Positions 55,701 through 58,150 of a stretch of DNA of 64,000 nucleotides are shown here, piece by piece. This stretch comes from Dallia pectoralis (Eukaryota > Chordata > Actinopteri > Esociformes > Umbridae), in NCBI GenBank assembly GCA_029465975.1, contig CM055745.1:17944258-18008257 (forward strand), read 5' to 3'. The notes under the pieces were generated by a model. That model did no database searches, was not told the DNA's origin, and was given only the letters and a program-made list of their open reading frames with translations. Each line of letters opens with the position of its first letter. Positions within the stretch are counted from its first letter, which is position 1. A program made the position numbers and the translations under genes.

Positions 55701-58110
55701 AGTAGATGTAGACGTTGTGGTCCTCCGCACACACAGGCTTCTCCACGAAGGGCTTGGGGAACACCTCCCCGTTCACCTCCACCTGGTCCTCCCCCTCCAC
55801 CAGGTTACACTCTGGGAGACAGACACAGTGCACAGCCAATCAGGGACAAGGACTTAACCAGTGCCAGAGCACGTACATGCCTCATGTTCTACATAACCCC
55901 TACGCCAAAGCATTTGTCACAACTGAGAGGGTTTAATACCAGTCTGCTAAACATTAGCGGTGCCTTGGGGCTAGTTGGATGTTCCTAACACAGATCTCAC
56001 ACGCTGCTAGCCAGCCCTCTACATGTAATGGGAAATCACTTGTAAACGCTCACCTTCGGGTCTGTCGGGGTCGCGAGTCAACACGGCGTAACGAGGAAGG
56101 TCGATGCCCTCCTGCTGCAAGATACGATACACCTCCCTCCTGAAGAGACATTACCACAATCACCACAGAGATGGTAAAACCAGACAAGATACACCTCCCT
56201 CCTGAAGGAACATTACCACACACCCCACAGAGATGGTAAAATCAGACAAGATACACCTTCCTCACATCATACCTGTCCTGTATGTAGTACTGCATTTTCA
56301 GGTCATTGATAAGGAGAGGGTTCCTGAGTTTGGCGTACTCAACTGCTTTATCCAATGGGAAACCTATAAAAACCACACACATACATACCAACACACCAAC
56401 ATGTAAATCAATGCTGCAAAAAACACTCAACTATTACATTACCGAATTCAGCGTTACAGTATTCAGCGTTACAGTATTCAGCGTTACAGTATTCAGCGTT
56501 ACAGTATTCAGCGTTACAGTATTCAGCGTTACTGTAATTAATGCGTTAATAATCAGTTATGTGCAGAACGCTAATGTGTTAATGATCAGTTATGTGCATA
56601 ATGCTAATGTGTTAGTAATCAGTTATGTGCATAATGCTAATGTTTTTATAATCAGTTATGTGCATAATGCTAATGCGTTAATAATCAGTTATGTGCATAA
56701 TGCTAATGCGTTAATAATCAGTTATGTGCATAATGCTAATGCGCTAATAATCAGTTATGTGCATAATGCTAATGCTTTAATAATCAGTTATGTGCATAAT
56801 GCTAATGCTTTAATAATCAGTTATGTGCATAACGCTAATGCTTTAATAATCAGTTATGTGCATAACGCTAATGCGTTAATAATCATTTATGTGCAGAACG
56901 CTAATGCTTTAATAATCTGTTATGTGCATAACGCTAATGCGTTAATAATAACTTGTGCAGAATGCTAATGCGTTAATAATCAGTTATGTGCAGAACGCTA
57001 ATGCGTTAATAATCATTTATGTGCAGAACGCTAATGCGTTAATAATCAGTTATGTGCAGAACGCTAGTGCGTTAATAATCAGTTATGTGCAGAACGCTAA
57101 CGCGTTAATAATCAGTTATGTGCAGAACGCTAACGCGTTAATAATCAGTTATGTGCAGAACGCTAGTGCGTTAATAATCAGTTATGTGCAGAACGCTAAC
57201 GCGTTAATAATCAGTTATGTGCAGAATGCTAACGCGTTAATAATCAGTTATGTGCATAATGCTAATGCGTTAATAATCAGTTATGTGCATAATGCTAATG
57301 CGTTAATAATCAGTTATGTGCATAATGCTAATGCGTTAATAATCATTTATGTGCAGAATGCTAATGCGTTAATAATCAGTTATGTGCATAATGCTAATGC
57401 GTTAATAATCAGTTATGTGCAGAACGCTAATGCTAACGCCAACCCCAGGAACTTAATGGTACGCGGCGGGCGCACATACGTACGTTCATTTGTACCTTTG
57501 GAGTGGAATGAGATCAGGCAGTCACACAGGGGCCAGTTCTCCACCGGTTCGTTGAGGATCACCTCCTCAGGGAAGATGATCACAGTGATGTACTGGAATT
57601 TACACATCCTCTCCATGATCTGAGTCATTGGTTTGGACTGGGACTTCTTGGTCATGGAGCAGATGCCCACAACGATCTGCCTCTCTGGGGGCTGTAGTAC
57701 CAGGGAAGAGTGTAAGGTGCGTCGCGGGTGTTAAGTAACGTGACGCGGGTGTTACAAGGACACTCAGAACAGCATATGCCACAGTAACCCATCGTCTCTC
57801 CTCGCTTTATTCTGAAAACGTACTGAAGAAGGTCAGCGGAAATGGACAGATGATCTGGTCCTTCAATTTGGTTTATGTAGTCAGCAAGGAGAGAGGACTC
57901 CATGAGTCAAGTATAAATCGGAAACTGAGAAAGACAAAAATACGCTTTACTTACTGAGTAACACTCTTCATCCTCCTCCTCTCCTGTACGCATGTCTCCC
58001 TCATTCCCCATCCCTTCTCTCTTTGTTTTTTGACGGTGTTCATTTTCCGAGGCGATGGAAAACGAGGAACTCCCATTCTGGTCCCGCCCCTCAACTCCAG
58101 ACGACGACAT
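1641..58110 (-). CDS. ppip5k1: PPIP5K1-type inositol pyrophosphate kinase/phosphatase, 23 visible exons, 3' end outside window
   Basis: PPIP5Ks make the 1-position pyrophosphate on InsP6 and 5-InsP7 (giving InsP7 and InsP8) in the cytosol, and carry a histidine-acid-phosphatase-like domain that removes it. Seen: joined exons encode about 1000 codons (1445 nt before the assembly gap, 1557 nt after) with consistent phases. The kinase half has CDVNGFSF with Asp at residue 335; the phosphatase half has RHGDRTP with Arg at 402. Human PPIP5K1 has the matching catalytic residues at 332 and 399, so the chosen start fits. Words such as [20 protein letters not shown] and [14 protein letters not shown] favour PPIP5K1 over PPIP5K2. 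About 70 residues between residue 482 and exon 13 are missing, probably in the N gap. The tail continues left of position 1641. The introns are filled by private minisatellites. The paralogue (a or b) cannot be decided. Confidence 0.95.
1800..2437. repeat. 17-bp G-rich minisatellite, intron 22
   Basis: Plus strand is GGTGGGGCGGGAGAGGA repeated about 37 times, with GGCGGGG-type units at the left and GGTGGGG-type at the right. Many G4-compatible runs lie on the template strand of ppip5k1. It starts about 30 bp from the exon 23 acceptor. Confidence 0.95.
2483..2574. repeat. two-copy 51-bp tandem duplication
   Basis: CTGTTGCTAAGGGGACTG at 2483 and CTGTTGCTACGGAGACTG at 2534 begin two near-identical segments ending TTTATAACAGAGTG. 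Confidence 0.85.
2574..2687. repeat. AT-rich long inverted repeat (hairpin), followed by a GT microsatellite
   Basis: GTATAGCTCAGCTAAT (2574) and ATTAGCTGAGCTATAC (2672-2687) are exact inverses, and inner ATATAGTACATACAT / ATGTATGTACTATAT also pair, giving a stem of about 50 bp with one small bulge. A (GT)10 run follows at 2710-2729. Confidence 0.85.
2855..2973. repeat. 12-bp minisatellite, about 9 copies
   Basis: Unit AGAGAGAACATG on the plus strand, nearly perfect, about 80 bp from the exon 22 donor. Confidence 0.95.
3051..3201 (-). CDS. ppip5k1: ppip5k1 exon 22, with coding Ser/Thr/Cys repeat
   Basis: Encodes [20 protein letters not shown] then a run ending SYRLF and [16 protein letters not shown] and GLG match the human tail. 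The STSC stretch is made of about four 15-nt repeats (about 3130-3190) and has no counterpart at that place in human PPIP5K1. The acceptor is ACCCAG|, the donor CTAG|GTGGGT. Confidence 0.88.
3401..8455. repeat. 52-bp minisatellite with 46-bp short form, about 100 copies, intron 21
   Basis: Units share GTGAGACAGCGGGCACACAG and TAGTGAACAGGTCTCATGAA. At least three blocks can be seen: CTTGAGCTAAG units on the left, CATGAACCAAG/CATGAACTAAG mixtures in the middle, and 46-bp units lacking six bases at about 7800-8450. The right end reaches the exon 21 donor: TTATTAGACCTGTTCACTAC at the junction is a diverged unit. Confidence 0.97.
8457..8594 (-). CDS. ppip5k1: ppip5k1 exon 21 (start of disordered tail)
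   Basis: Encodes [20 protein letters not shown] then [20 protein letters not shown] and KTSSME, which aligns with the human PPIP5K1 tail around TNQGSMENL and SMEVLSE. The acceptor is AATCCAG|. The donor is GAG|GTAGTT; reading through would stop after three codons. A 52-bp array starts about 2 nt into the next intron. Confidence 0.93.
8678..8794 (-). CDS. ppip5k1: ppip5k1 exon 20
   Basis: Encodes [20 protein letters not shown] then [19 protein letters not shown], the end of the globular phosphatase domain. The acceptor is AACCAG| and the donor GAG|GTCAGT. Confidence 0.96.
8894..9001 (-). CDS. ppip5k1: ppip5k1 exon 19
   Basis: Encodes [20 protein letters not shown] then [16 protein letters not shown]. 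The acceptor is GTGTCAG| directly after a CA/GT microsatellite (9004-9024). The donor is AAG|GTCTGG. Confidence 0.96.
9134..9694. repeat. 38-bp minisatellite, about 15 near-identical copies
   Basis: Units share CCACTGACACAGAGCAGTAC and ACTGCAGACTGCCCTTGA. Only the last two copies show changes. It is stop-free on the minus strand, producing artefactual long frames. Intron 18. Confidence 0.97.
9884..10108. repeat. short irregular tandem repeats, 38-44 bp
   Basis: Five units share CTGAACTGTCAATATCT and ATAACATTACAGACCTG; some contain an extra CCCCTG or CTCACATA/CTTATATA variants. Confidence 0.85.
10109..10298. repeat. 46-bp tandem repeat, 4 copies
   Basis: Units start AGCATTTGGTTTATGTGGGT (10109, 10155, 10201, 10247) and end CAACAGACT. 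The following 10299-10581 is unique intronic sequence in which I see nothing. Confidence 0.93.
10582..10859 (-). repeat. 20-bp array made of exon 18 end plus its donor site, about 14 copies
   Basis: On the minus strand the unit is GGCACCGCTAGACGTGAGTT. Exon 18 ends GGCACTACTAGAC|GTAAGTT, so 13 nt of the unit are exon and 7 nt are the donor. Copies read GTGAGT (most) or GTACGT (three). The array begins at the real donor and runs into the intron. Confidence 0.93.
10854..10968 (-). CDS. ppip5k1: ppip5k1 exon 18
   Basis: Encodes [20 protein letters not shown] then [18 protein letters not shown]. The SESHVH segment is the C-terminal catalytic-histidine region of the histidine acid phosphatase fold. 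The acceptor is GGTTCAG| and the donor TAGAC|GTAAGT. The 20-bp array to the left repeats this exon end with its donor. Confidence 0.96.
10995..11421. repeat. 35-bp minisatellite, about 12 copies, intron 17
   Basis: Units share AAAAGGTGATCACACA and GGGCTCTGAGGAACC, with CACACACTGGGCT and CACAAGGGCT subtypes interleaved. It starts about 25 bp from the exon 18 acceptor. Confidence 0.95.
11545..12131. repeat. 20-bp minisatellite with longer interspersed units, intron 17
   Basis: Basic unit GGCAGTAACATCTGGATAAA with A/G variant (AACATC/AGCATC). In the left third, groups of three to five units are separated by a piece containing GACAATAACTGGTACTTGTG, giving a higher-order pattern. Confidence 0.95.
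12178..12305 (-). CDS. ppip5k1: ppip5k1 exon 17
   Basis: Encodes [20 protein letters not shown] then [20 protein letters not shown] and HP. The acceptor is GTCTCTAG|, the donor CTCT|GTGAGT, ending in phase 2. Confidence 0.97.
12340..12489. repeat. 42-bp tandem repeat, about 3.5 copies, fills intron 16
   Basis: Units begin AATCATCCTGTAA and share GGAGGAGTCTGAAGTGTGTC. The third copy has lost 8 bp. Confidence 0.9.
12518..12741 (-). CDS. ppip5k1: ppip5k1 exon 16
   Basis: Encodes [20 protein letters not shown] then [20 protein letters not shown] and onward to ALADIVIPQ. The acceptor is CCTAACAG| and the donor CAG|GTGATG. It is the longest visible coding exon. Confidence 0.97.
12744..14199. repeat. 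13-bp minisatellite, about 110 copies, abuts exon 16 acceptor
   Basis: Unit TAGGATAAACAGG with variants GGACAAACAGG, GGGCAAACAGG and an inserted TAGGAGG. On the minus strand the unit CCTGTTTATCCTA is nearly the polypyrimidine tract of exon 16 (CCTGTTTATCCTAACAG|), so the array looks seeded there. Confidence 0.95.
14200..14511. other. unique intronic sequence, no feature seen
   Basis: Non-repetitive spacer between the 13-bp and 50-bp arrays in intron 15. No exon or mobile element is recognised. Confidence 0.6.
14512..15676. repeat. 50-bp minisatellite, about 23 copies, intron 15
   Basis: Units begin TATTCTGTGTACACATATGA, include CCTACATGCTAGATACAC and end TAACCATTTA. Few variants (TTTTGTG, CATTTG, CCTACCTG). 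Confidence 0.97.
15737..16425. repeat. 34-bp minisatellite, about 20 copies, intron 15
   Basis: Units share TGATCCTGTATTATCTGTAT and ATTGACTCTCCACT. Some copies have lost a CAC (AACTCTACTTG). The stretch 16426-16552 to exon 15 is AT-rich and unique. Confidence 0.96.
16553..16694 (-). CDS. ppip5k1: ppip5k1 exon 15
   Basis: Encodes [20 protein letters not shown] then [20 protein letters not shown] and LEDPKSA. The acceptor is GGTTCCAG|. The only donor that keeps frame with exon 16 is GCAA|GTCTGT, a weak one; it gives SAN at the junction where mammals have SVD/SSD. The first 16 nt plus acceptor are amplified in the 57-bp array to the right. Confidence 0.92.
16680..17125 (-). repeat. 57-bp array carrying the exon 15 acceptor and first 16 exon bases, about 7 copies
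   Basis: Minus-strand units contain GGGTTCCAG|CTGGCCCCTACAGGCA in two parts: the acceptor flank GGGTTCCAG and CTGGCCCCTACAGGCA, which equals the first 16 nt of exon 15. One 41-bp copy lacks part of the intronic spacer; the right end degrades to short ACAGTCACACAAC pieces. The true exon lies at the left end. Confidence 0.93.
17130..17515 (-). repeat. 53-bp array carrying the exon 14 end and donor, about 7 copies
   Basis: Minus-strand units contain AGACTACGAGAAG|GTACAG, the last 13 nt of exon 14 plus its donor. Other unit parts (GAGCAGGCAGTCTAGG on plus) are intronic. The true exon lies at the right end. Confidence 0.93.
17494..17676 (-). CDS. ppip5k1: ppip5k1 exon 14
   Basis: Encodes [20 protein letters not shown] then [20 protein letters not shown] and onward to DFTEADYEK. 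The acceptor is GTGTGTAG| and the donor AAG|GTACAG. The last 13 nt plus the donor are repeated in the 53-bp array to its left. Confidence 0.97.
17677..17832. repeat. short intron 13 with CA microsatellites
   Basis: (CA)n at about 17681-17701 directly beside the exon 14 acceptor, and smaller CACACA runs near 17790-17818. No minisatellite. Confidence 0.85.
17833..17954 (-). CDS. ppip5k1: ppip5k1 exon 13 (first exon after the gap)
   Basis: Encodes [20 protein letters not shown] then [20 protein letters not shown], core phosphatase domain. The acceptor is CTCTGTAG|GAGAC and the donor AAA|GTATGT. It begins with two bases of a Gly codon, matching the phase of the exon-end copies in the 22591-23416 array. 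Confidence 0.97.
17957..19085. repeat. 26-bp minisatellite, about 43 copies, abuts exon 13 acceptor
   Basis: Unit parts ACAGAGATACACACAGCATA and TAGATT. Minus-strand units repeat the pyrimidine flank TGTGTATCTCTGTA of the exon 13 acceptor up to two bases before the AG. Variants: CACGCAG and GCAAATAG, clustered at 18200-18250 and 18600-18800. Confidence 0.96.
19087..22342. repeat. 72-bp minisatellite, about 45 copies
   Basis: Units share ACATGTAGGTATGTACAGGT, AACTGGGTATGTGTGATCTC and AACTGGGTATGCATATTA. Two internal GGGTATGTGTGAT-like halves suggest the unit itself grew by duplication. Because 72 is a multiple of 3 and the unit is stop-free on the minus strand, it gives frames over 700 codons; these are intronic artefacts. 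Confidence 0.97.
22343..22590. mobile_element. Tc1/mariner-type MITE, 244 bp plus TA target duplication
   Basis: Terminal inverted repeats of about 42 bp: the left starts CAGTGGGGCAAAAAATTATT and the right end, reversed, reads CAGTCGGGCAAAAAAGTATT; inside both comes TTAGTCAGCCACCAATTGTG (one mismatch on the left). TA flanks at 22343-22344 and 22589-22590. There is no transposase frame. This terminal sequence is a common teleost element, and supports a fish origin. It sits between two different minisatellites. Confidence 0.9.
22591..23416 (-). repeat. 64-bp array carrying the end of an unseen ppip5k1 exon and its donor, about 13 copies
   Basis: Minus-strand units contain TGTATGTACCCTGGAGGTCA then AG|GTATTACTGG. 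Translated, TGT-ATG-TAC-CCT-GGA-GGT-CAA-G gives CMYPGGQ plus one base of Gly, exactly the expected residues before exon 13 and in the right phase. The full exon is not in the array. Extra 20-bp sub-repeats (TAACCAGGTGTACAGGTGTG) occur at 23040-23345. Confidence 0.92.
23417..23916. other. assembly gap, 500 N
   Basis: Exactly 500 N, so probably a placeholder of unknown true length. It is flanked on the left by the exon-end array and on the right by noisy 40-bp satellite; the missing ppip5k1 exon(s) should be here. Confidence 0.98.
23917..28913 (-). repeat. 40-bp satellite, inverted orientation, highly degenerate
   Basis: Recognisable pieces AGACTAGAAACATGGTAGCA and CCAGCTAGCTTAGCCTAA are the reverse complement of the array that follows. 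Nearly every copy has indels or substitutions (CTGCTT, CCAGCTT, CTGGGCTTAG, AACCAGACCAG), unlike the clean copies to the right. This may be low-quality consensus rather than biology. Confidence 0.85.
28914..38935 (+). repeat. 40-bp satellite, about 245 copies, mostly homogeneous
   Basis: Unit parts TAGGCTAAGCTAGCTGGTGC and TACCATGTTTCTAGTCTAGT. Recurrent variants (TTACGCTAAGCTAGCTGATAGC, split here as TTACGCTAAG and GCTGATAGCT; TTCTTGTCTGATTAGG) recur at multi-unit spacing, suggesting a higher-order pattern. Scattered broken units occur, for example near 31450, 35640-35750, 36260-36420 and 38640-38710. Confidence 0.97.
38936..39632. other. unique intronic sequence, possible decayed DNA-transposon piece
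   Basis: Non-array sequence. The part 39190-39380 has several GGTTCCT/AGAACC/GGTTCTTTGAGG motifs in both orientations, like a common fish repeat family, but I cannot name it. No ppip5k1 exon is seen here on either strand. Confidence 0.4.
39633..40257. repeat. 39-bp minisatellite, 16 near-identical copies
   Basis: Unit parts AGCACGCTCTCAAATGCACA and CAGGACACACATAGCACAT. Only the second-last copy differs (CTAGACAGACA). Stop-free on both strands in some frames, giving artefactual frames. Confidence 0.97.
40354..41430. repeat. purine-only array, GGAGACGGAGAGA type
   Basis: Plus strand is almost wholly A/G apart from one C per ACGG, with 13-, 15- and 9-bp spacing of GACGGAGAGAG. The ppip5k1 transcript here is a pyrimidine tract over 1 kb long. 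Long frames on both strands (R/E-rich or S/L/P-rich) are artefacts. Confidence 0.96.
41431..41952. repeat. degenerate AT-rich spacer with noisy ACACCTTGTTGC motifs
   Basis: Motifs TACACCTTGTTGCTA, TTAAGGC and ATATATATTACACC recur with irregular spacing and no stable unit. It resembles the error-laden style of 23917-28913 and separates the two purine arrays. Confidence 0.55.
41953..43921. repeat. second purine-only array, same family
   Basis: Same GACGGAGAGAGGA units as 40354-41430, now 2 kb. Sub-blocks of GGAGACGGAGAGAGGAGAC (19 bp) versus AGAGAGGAGACGGAGAG alternate. Confidence 0.96.
43926..44271. repeat. 34-bp minisatellite, 10 identical copies
   Basis: Unit parts TGATGCTTCTAGGCTAGTGT and GTTTGGTGAACATG. 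I see no variant among full copies. About 95 bp from the exon 12 donor. Confidence 0.97.
44366..44475 (-). CDS. ppip5k1: ppip5k1 exon 12 (residues 446-482), last exon before the assembly gap
   Basis: Encodes [20 protein letters not shown] then [17 protein letters not shown]. The acceptor is TATCTCTAG| and the donor GAGAT|GTGAGT, ending two bases into a Met codon. The next expected exon, starting with a YGHFSG-type peptide, is not found to the left before the N gap. Confidence 0.96.
44554..44629 (-). CDS. ppip5k1: ppip5k1 exon 11 (residues 420-445)
   Basis: Encodes [20 protein letters not shown] then PKQLQ. The acceptor is GTCTTTAG| and the donor CAG|GTCAGT. The flanking introns are short (106 and 78 bp) and free of repeats, which fits a compact ancestral gene before array growth. 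Confidence 0.97.
44736..44822 (-). CDS. ppip5k1: ppip5k1 exon 10 (residues 391-420, phosphatase signature)
   Basis: Encodes [20 protein letters not shown] then [15 protein letters not shown] is the histidine acid phosphatase signature; Arg402 matches human Arg399. The acceptor is CCCACAG|, the donor CTTT|GTGAGC, and it ends in phase 2. Confidence 0.97.
44941..45503. repeat. 39-bp minisatellite, about 14 copies, intron 9
   Basis: Unit parts AGGCTATACTGGTGATGTGC and CTGACTTGAGACTAGATGT, with an A/C variant (GGTGATG/GGTGCTG). It ends 15 bp before the exon 9 donor. Confidence 0.97.
45519..45620 (-). CDS. ppip5k1: ppip5k1 exon 9 (residues 357-391)
   Basis: Encodes [20 protein letters not shown] then [14 protein letters not shown], the end of the kinase domain and linker to the phosphatase domain. 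The acceptor is CCACAG| after a run of C; the donor is CCAT|GTGAGT. Confidence 0.97.
45631..45943. repeat. 31-34-bp minisatellite, about 10 copies, beside exon 9 acceptor
   Basis: Units share TACTGTCACTGTAGTGATAC and TGAGTGGGGGG with G-run length changes. On the minus strand the C-run sits at the exon 9 acceptor (CCCCCCACAG|). Confidence 0.94.
45951..46171. repeat. 25-bp minisatellite, about 9 copies
   Basis: Units share CCCAACCAGTCATCTCACGG, left block ending AACCG and right block ACCCG. The region 46172-46419 to the right is unique AT-rich intron in which I see nothing. Confidence 0.95.
46420..47553. repeat. 30-bp minisatellite, about 38 copies, intron 8
   Basis: Units share CTAAACCAGGACGACAGCTA then GTTGACCCCC. 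Left block has GTAGACC and GACGAC; centre has GATGAC and lost CCT; right has mixed units. It ends 25 bp from the exon 8 donor. Confidence 0.96.
47578..47699 (-). CDS. ppip5k1: ppip5k1 exon 8 (residues 317-357, kinase metal-binding motif)
   Basis: Encodes [20 protein letters not shown] then [23 protein letters not shown] and CDVNG supply the acidic/Asn residues that bind catalytic Mg in the family, and Asp335 matches human PPIP5K1 Asp332. The acceptor is TCCCAG|, the donor GG|GTAGGT, and the exon ends two bases into a Gly codon. Confidence 0.97.
47859..48445 (-). repeat. 45-bp array starting at the exon 7 donor, about 13 copies
   Basis: Minus-strand units contain GTGAGGCTGAAACTCTGGGT and CTTTTATATAAATCTGACCA. 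The first unit starts exactly at the GT of the exon 7 donor (AAG|GTGAGG), so copies with GTGAGG keep a donor-like hexamer without the exon base context. Confidence 0.93.
48446..48607 (-). CDS. ppip5k1: ppip5k1 exon 7 (residues 263-316)
   Basis: Encodes [20 protein letters not shown] then [20 protein letters not shown] and [14 protein letters not shown] (PPIP5K1-like). The acceptor is TAAACCAG|GTGTAC and the donor AAG|GTGAGG. Its first 15 nt plus the acceptor are the seed of the roughly 50-copy array upstream, and the array downstream starts at its GT donor. Confidence 0.97.
48595..50975 (-). repeat. 47-bp array carrying the exon 7 acceptor and first 15 exon bases, about 50 copies
   Basis: Minus-strand units contain TTCTATAAACCAG|GTGTACA then CAGTGGGT. 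Exon 7 starts GTGTACACAGTGGGT, so 15 nt of exon and the acceptor are in each copy. Units differ at GAACGG/GAGCGG. Broken copies near 48900-49050 and 49230-49450 look like sequencing noise. Each unit also holds an inverted repeat ACCTGGTT...AACCAGGT. Confidence 0.95.
50984..51056. repeat. 15-bp minisatellite, about 5 copies
   Basis: Unit GGCAGACATACAGGC, ending 20 bp before the exon 6 donor. Confidence 0.92.
51077..51178 (-). CDS. ppip5k1: ppip5k1 exon 6 (residues 229-262)
   Basis: Encodes [20 protein letters not shown] then [14 protein letters not shown]. This is a highly conserved kinase segment; the final Lys is a nucleotide/substrate contact in the family. The acceptor is CCTGTAG|, the donor AAG|GTATCG, and both ends are phase 0. 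Confidence 0.97.
51190..51573. repeat. 27-bp minisatellite, 14 copies, intron 5
   Basis: Units share ACATCTGGACAAACACAAGG then CACAATC. Nearly perfect; starts about 12-18 bp from the exon 6 acceptor. The stretch 51574-51759 to its right is unique intron in which I see nothing. Confidence 0.96.
51760..54238. repeat. 22-bp minisatellite, about 112 copies, intron 5
   Basis: Core CTGCATCTGATGTGCTG followed by GCTGA (GGCTGA type) or ACTGA type; types occur in long blocks (ACTGA at 51840-52130 and 53290-53850, GGCTGA elsewhere), with 14-17-bp deleted units at block edges. The unit is stop-free in several minus-strand frames, which creates an apparent 1123-codon frame. Confidence 0.96.
54239..55650. 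repeat. 43-bp C-rich minisatellite, about 33 copies, reaches the exon 5 donor
   Basis: Units share CCTGCCCCACCCTGGTCCCA and CCTGTACCTGCTGTCTGCCC. Short forms lack one C (CCCCCTGTACC) or the whole CCTGGTCC piece. On the minus strand the intron starts GTACCAGGGTGGGGCAGGGA and the unit shares ACCAGGGTGGGGCAGGGA, so homology begins 2 nt inside the intron. Confidence 0.95.
55657..55811 (-). CDS. ppip5k1: ppip5k1 exon 5 (residues 177-228)
   Basis: Encodes [20 protein letters not shown] and then [20 protein letters not shown] up to [10 protein letters not shown], part of the ATP-grasp-like nucleotide-binding core. The acceptor is CTCCCAG| and the donor AAAG|GTACCA. A 43-bp array begins about 2 nt into the downstream intron. 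Confidence 0.96.
56054..56139 (-). CDS. ppip5k1: ppip5k1 exon 4 (residues 148-177)
   Basis: Encodes [20 protein letters not shown] then TRDPDRPE. The acceptor is TCTTCAG| and the donor is GAAG|GTGAGC. Compared with mammals, LNRDP is LTRDP here. The first 14 nt and the acceptor are duplicated in the upstream intron (see 56126-56262). Confidence 0.93.
56126..56262 (-). repeat. 62-bp repeat, 2.3 copies, carrying the exon 4 acceptor and first exon bases
   Basis: GATACACCTCCCTCCTGAAG occurs at 56126 (the real exon 4 start plus acceptor) and 56188; a diverged start GATACACCTTCCTC is at 56250. The copies make up the whole of the 133-bp intron 3. On the minus strand CTTCAG|GAGGGAGGTGTATC is thus present twice. 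Confidence 0.92.
56273..56363 (-). CDS. ppip5k1: ppip5k1 exon 3 (residues 118-148)
   Basis: Encodes [19 protein letters not shown] followed by [11 protein letters not shown]. The acceptor is TTTATAG|, the donor is GACAG|GTATGA and the phase is 2 at the end. The MQYYIQDR word is the PPIP5K1 form. Confidence 0.95.
56447..56535. repeat. 15-bp minisatellite, 6 copies, intron 2
   Basis: Unit GTTACAGTATTCAGC, nearly perfect. Confidence 0.95.
56540..57432. repeat. 33-bp minisatellite, about 27 copies, intron 2
   Basis: Units share GCGTTAATAATCAGTTATGT and GCAGAACGCTAAT, with CATAATGC versus CAGAACGC types in blocks. Frames on the plus strand (about 220 codons) are artefacts of a stop-free 33-bp unit. 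Confidence 0.96.
57496..57691 (-). CDS. ppip5k1: ppip5k1 exon 2 (residues 53-118, start of kinase domain)
   Basis: Encodes [18 protein letters not shown] and, further on, [20 protein letters not shown], the N-terminal domain of the PPIP5K kinase. The paired lysines (KK) correspond to residues known in the family to contact substrate phosphates. The acceptor is TACAG| and the donor is AAAG|GTACAA. It ends with one base of the next Gly codon. Confidence 0.95.
57692..57954. other. intron 1, unique
   Basis: 263 bp without an array; a small imperfect duplication GCGGGTGTTAAGTAACGTGA/GCGGGTGTTACAAGG lies at 57720-57755. An 83-codon minus-strand frame crosses it but does not match the protein family. 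Confidence 0.7.
57955..58110 (-). CDS. ppip5k1: ppip5k1 exon 1 (start codon, residues 1-52)
   Basis: The ATG at 58108-58110 opens an N-terminal segment rich in Ser, then Glu/Asp (EEEDEECYS), as expected for the poorly conserved acidic leader of PPIP5Ks. It ends at a strong donor, GTAAGT (57949-57954), in phase 0. The in-frame GTG just upstream is not a plausible start. The base at -3 is G. The first exon may have more 5' UTR upstream. Confidence 0.8.
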
Positions 58111-58129
58111 CACAGACGCGGGGCGTCGC

Positions 58130-58150
58130 TCAAAATACCTTGCGATTCAT
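58130..58150 (-). promoter_or_regulatory. possible short upstream ORF in the 5' leader
   Basis: An ATG at 58148-58150 opens a seven-codon frame including its TGA stop, 20 nt before the proposed start codon. Whether it is in the mRNA depends on the transcription start, which cannot be placed. Confidence 0.3.

Noticed and set aside
51663..55839. Minus-strand frames of 1123 and 598 codons ([15 protein letters not shown] and [11 protein letters not shown] repeats)
   Set aside because: They are read through stop-free 22-bp and 43-bp arrays within intron 5, in several frames at once, and the only real coding part is exon 5 at 55657-55811.
57652..57903. 83-codon minus-strand frame across intron 1 starting [12 protein letters not shown]
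   Set aside because: It enters exon 2 out of frame, and joining exon 1 to exon 2 by clean GT-AG borders gives the expected protein.
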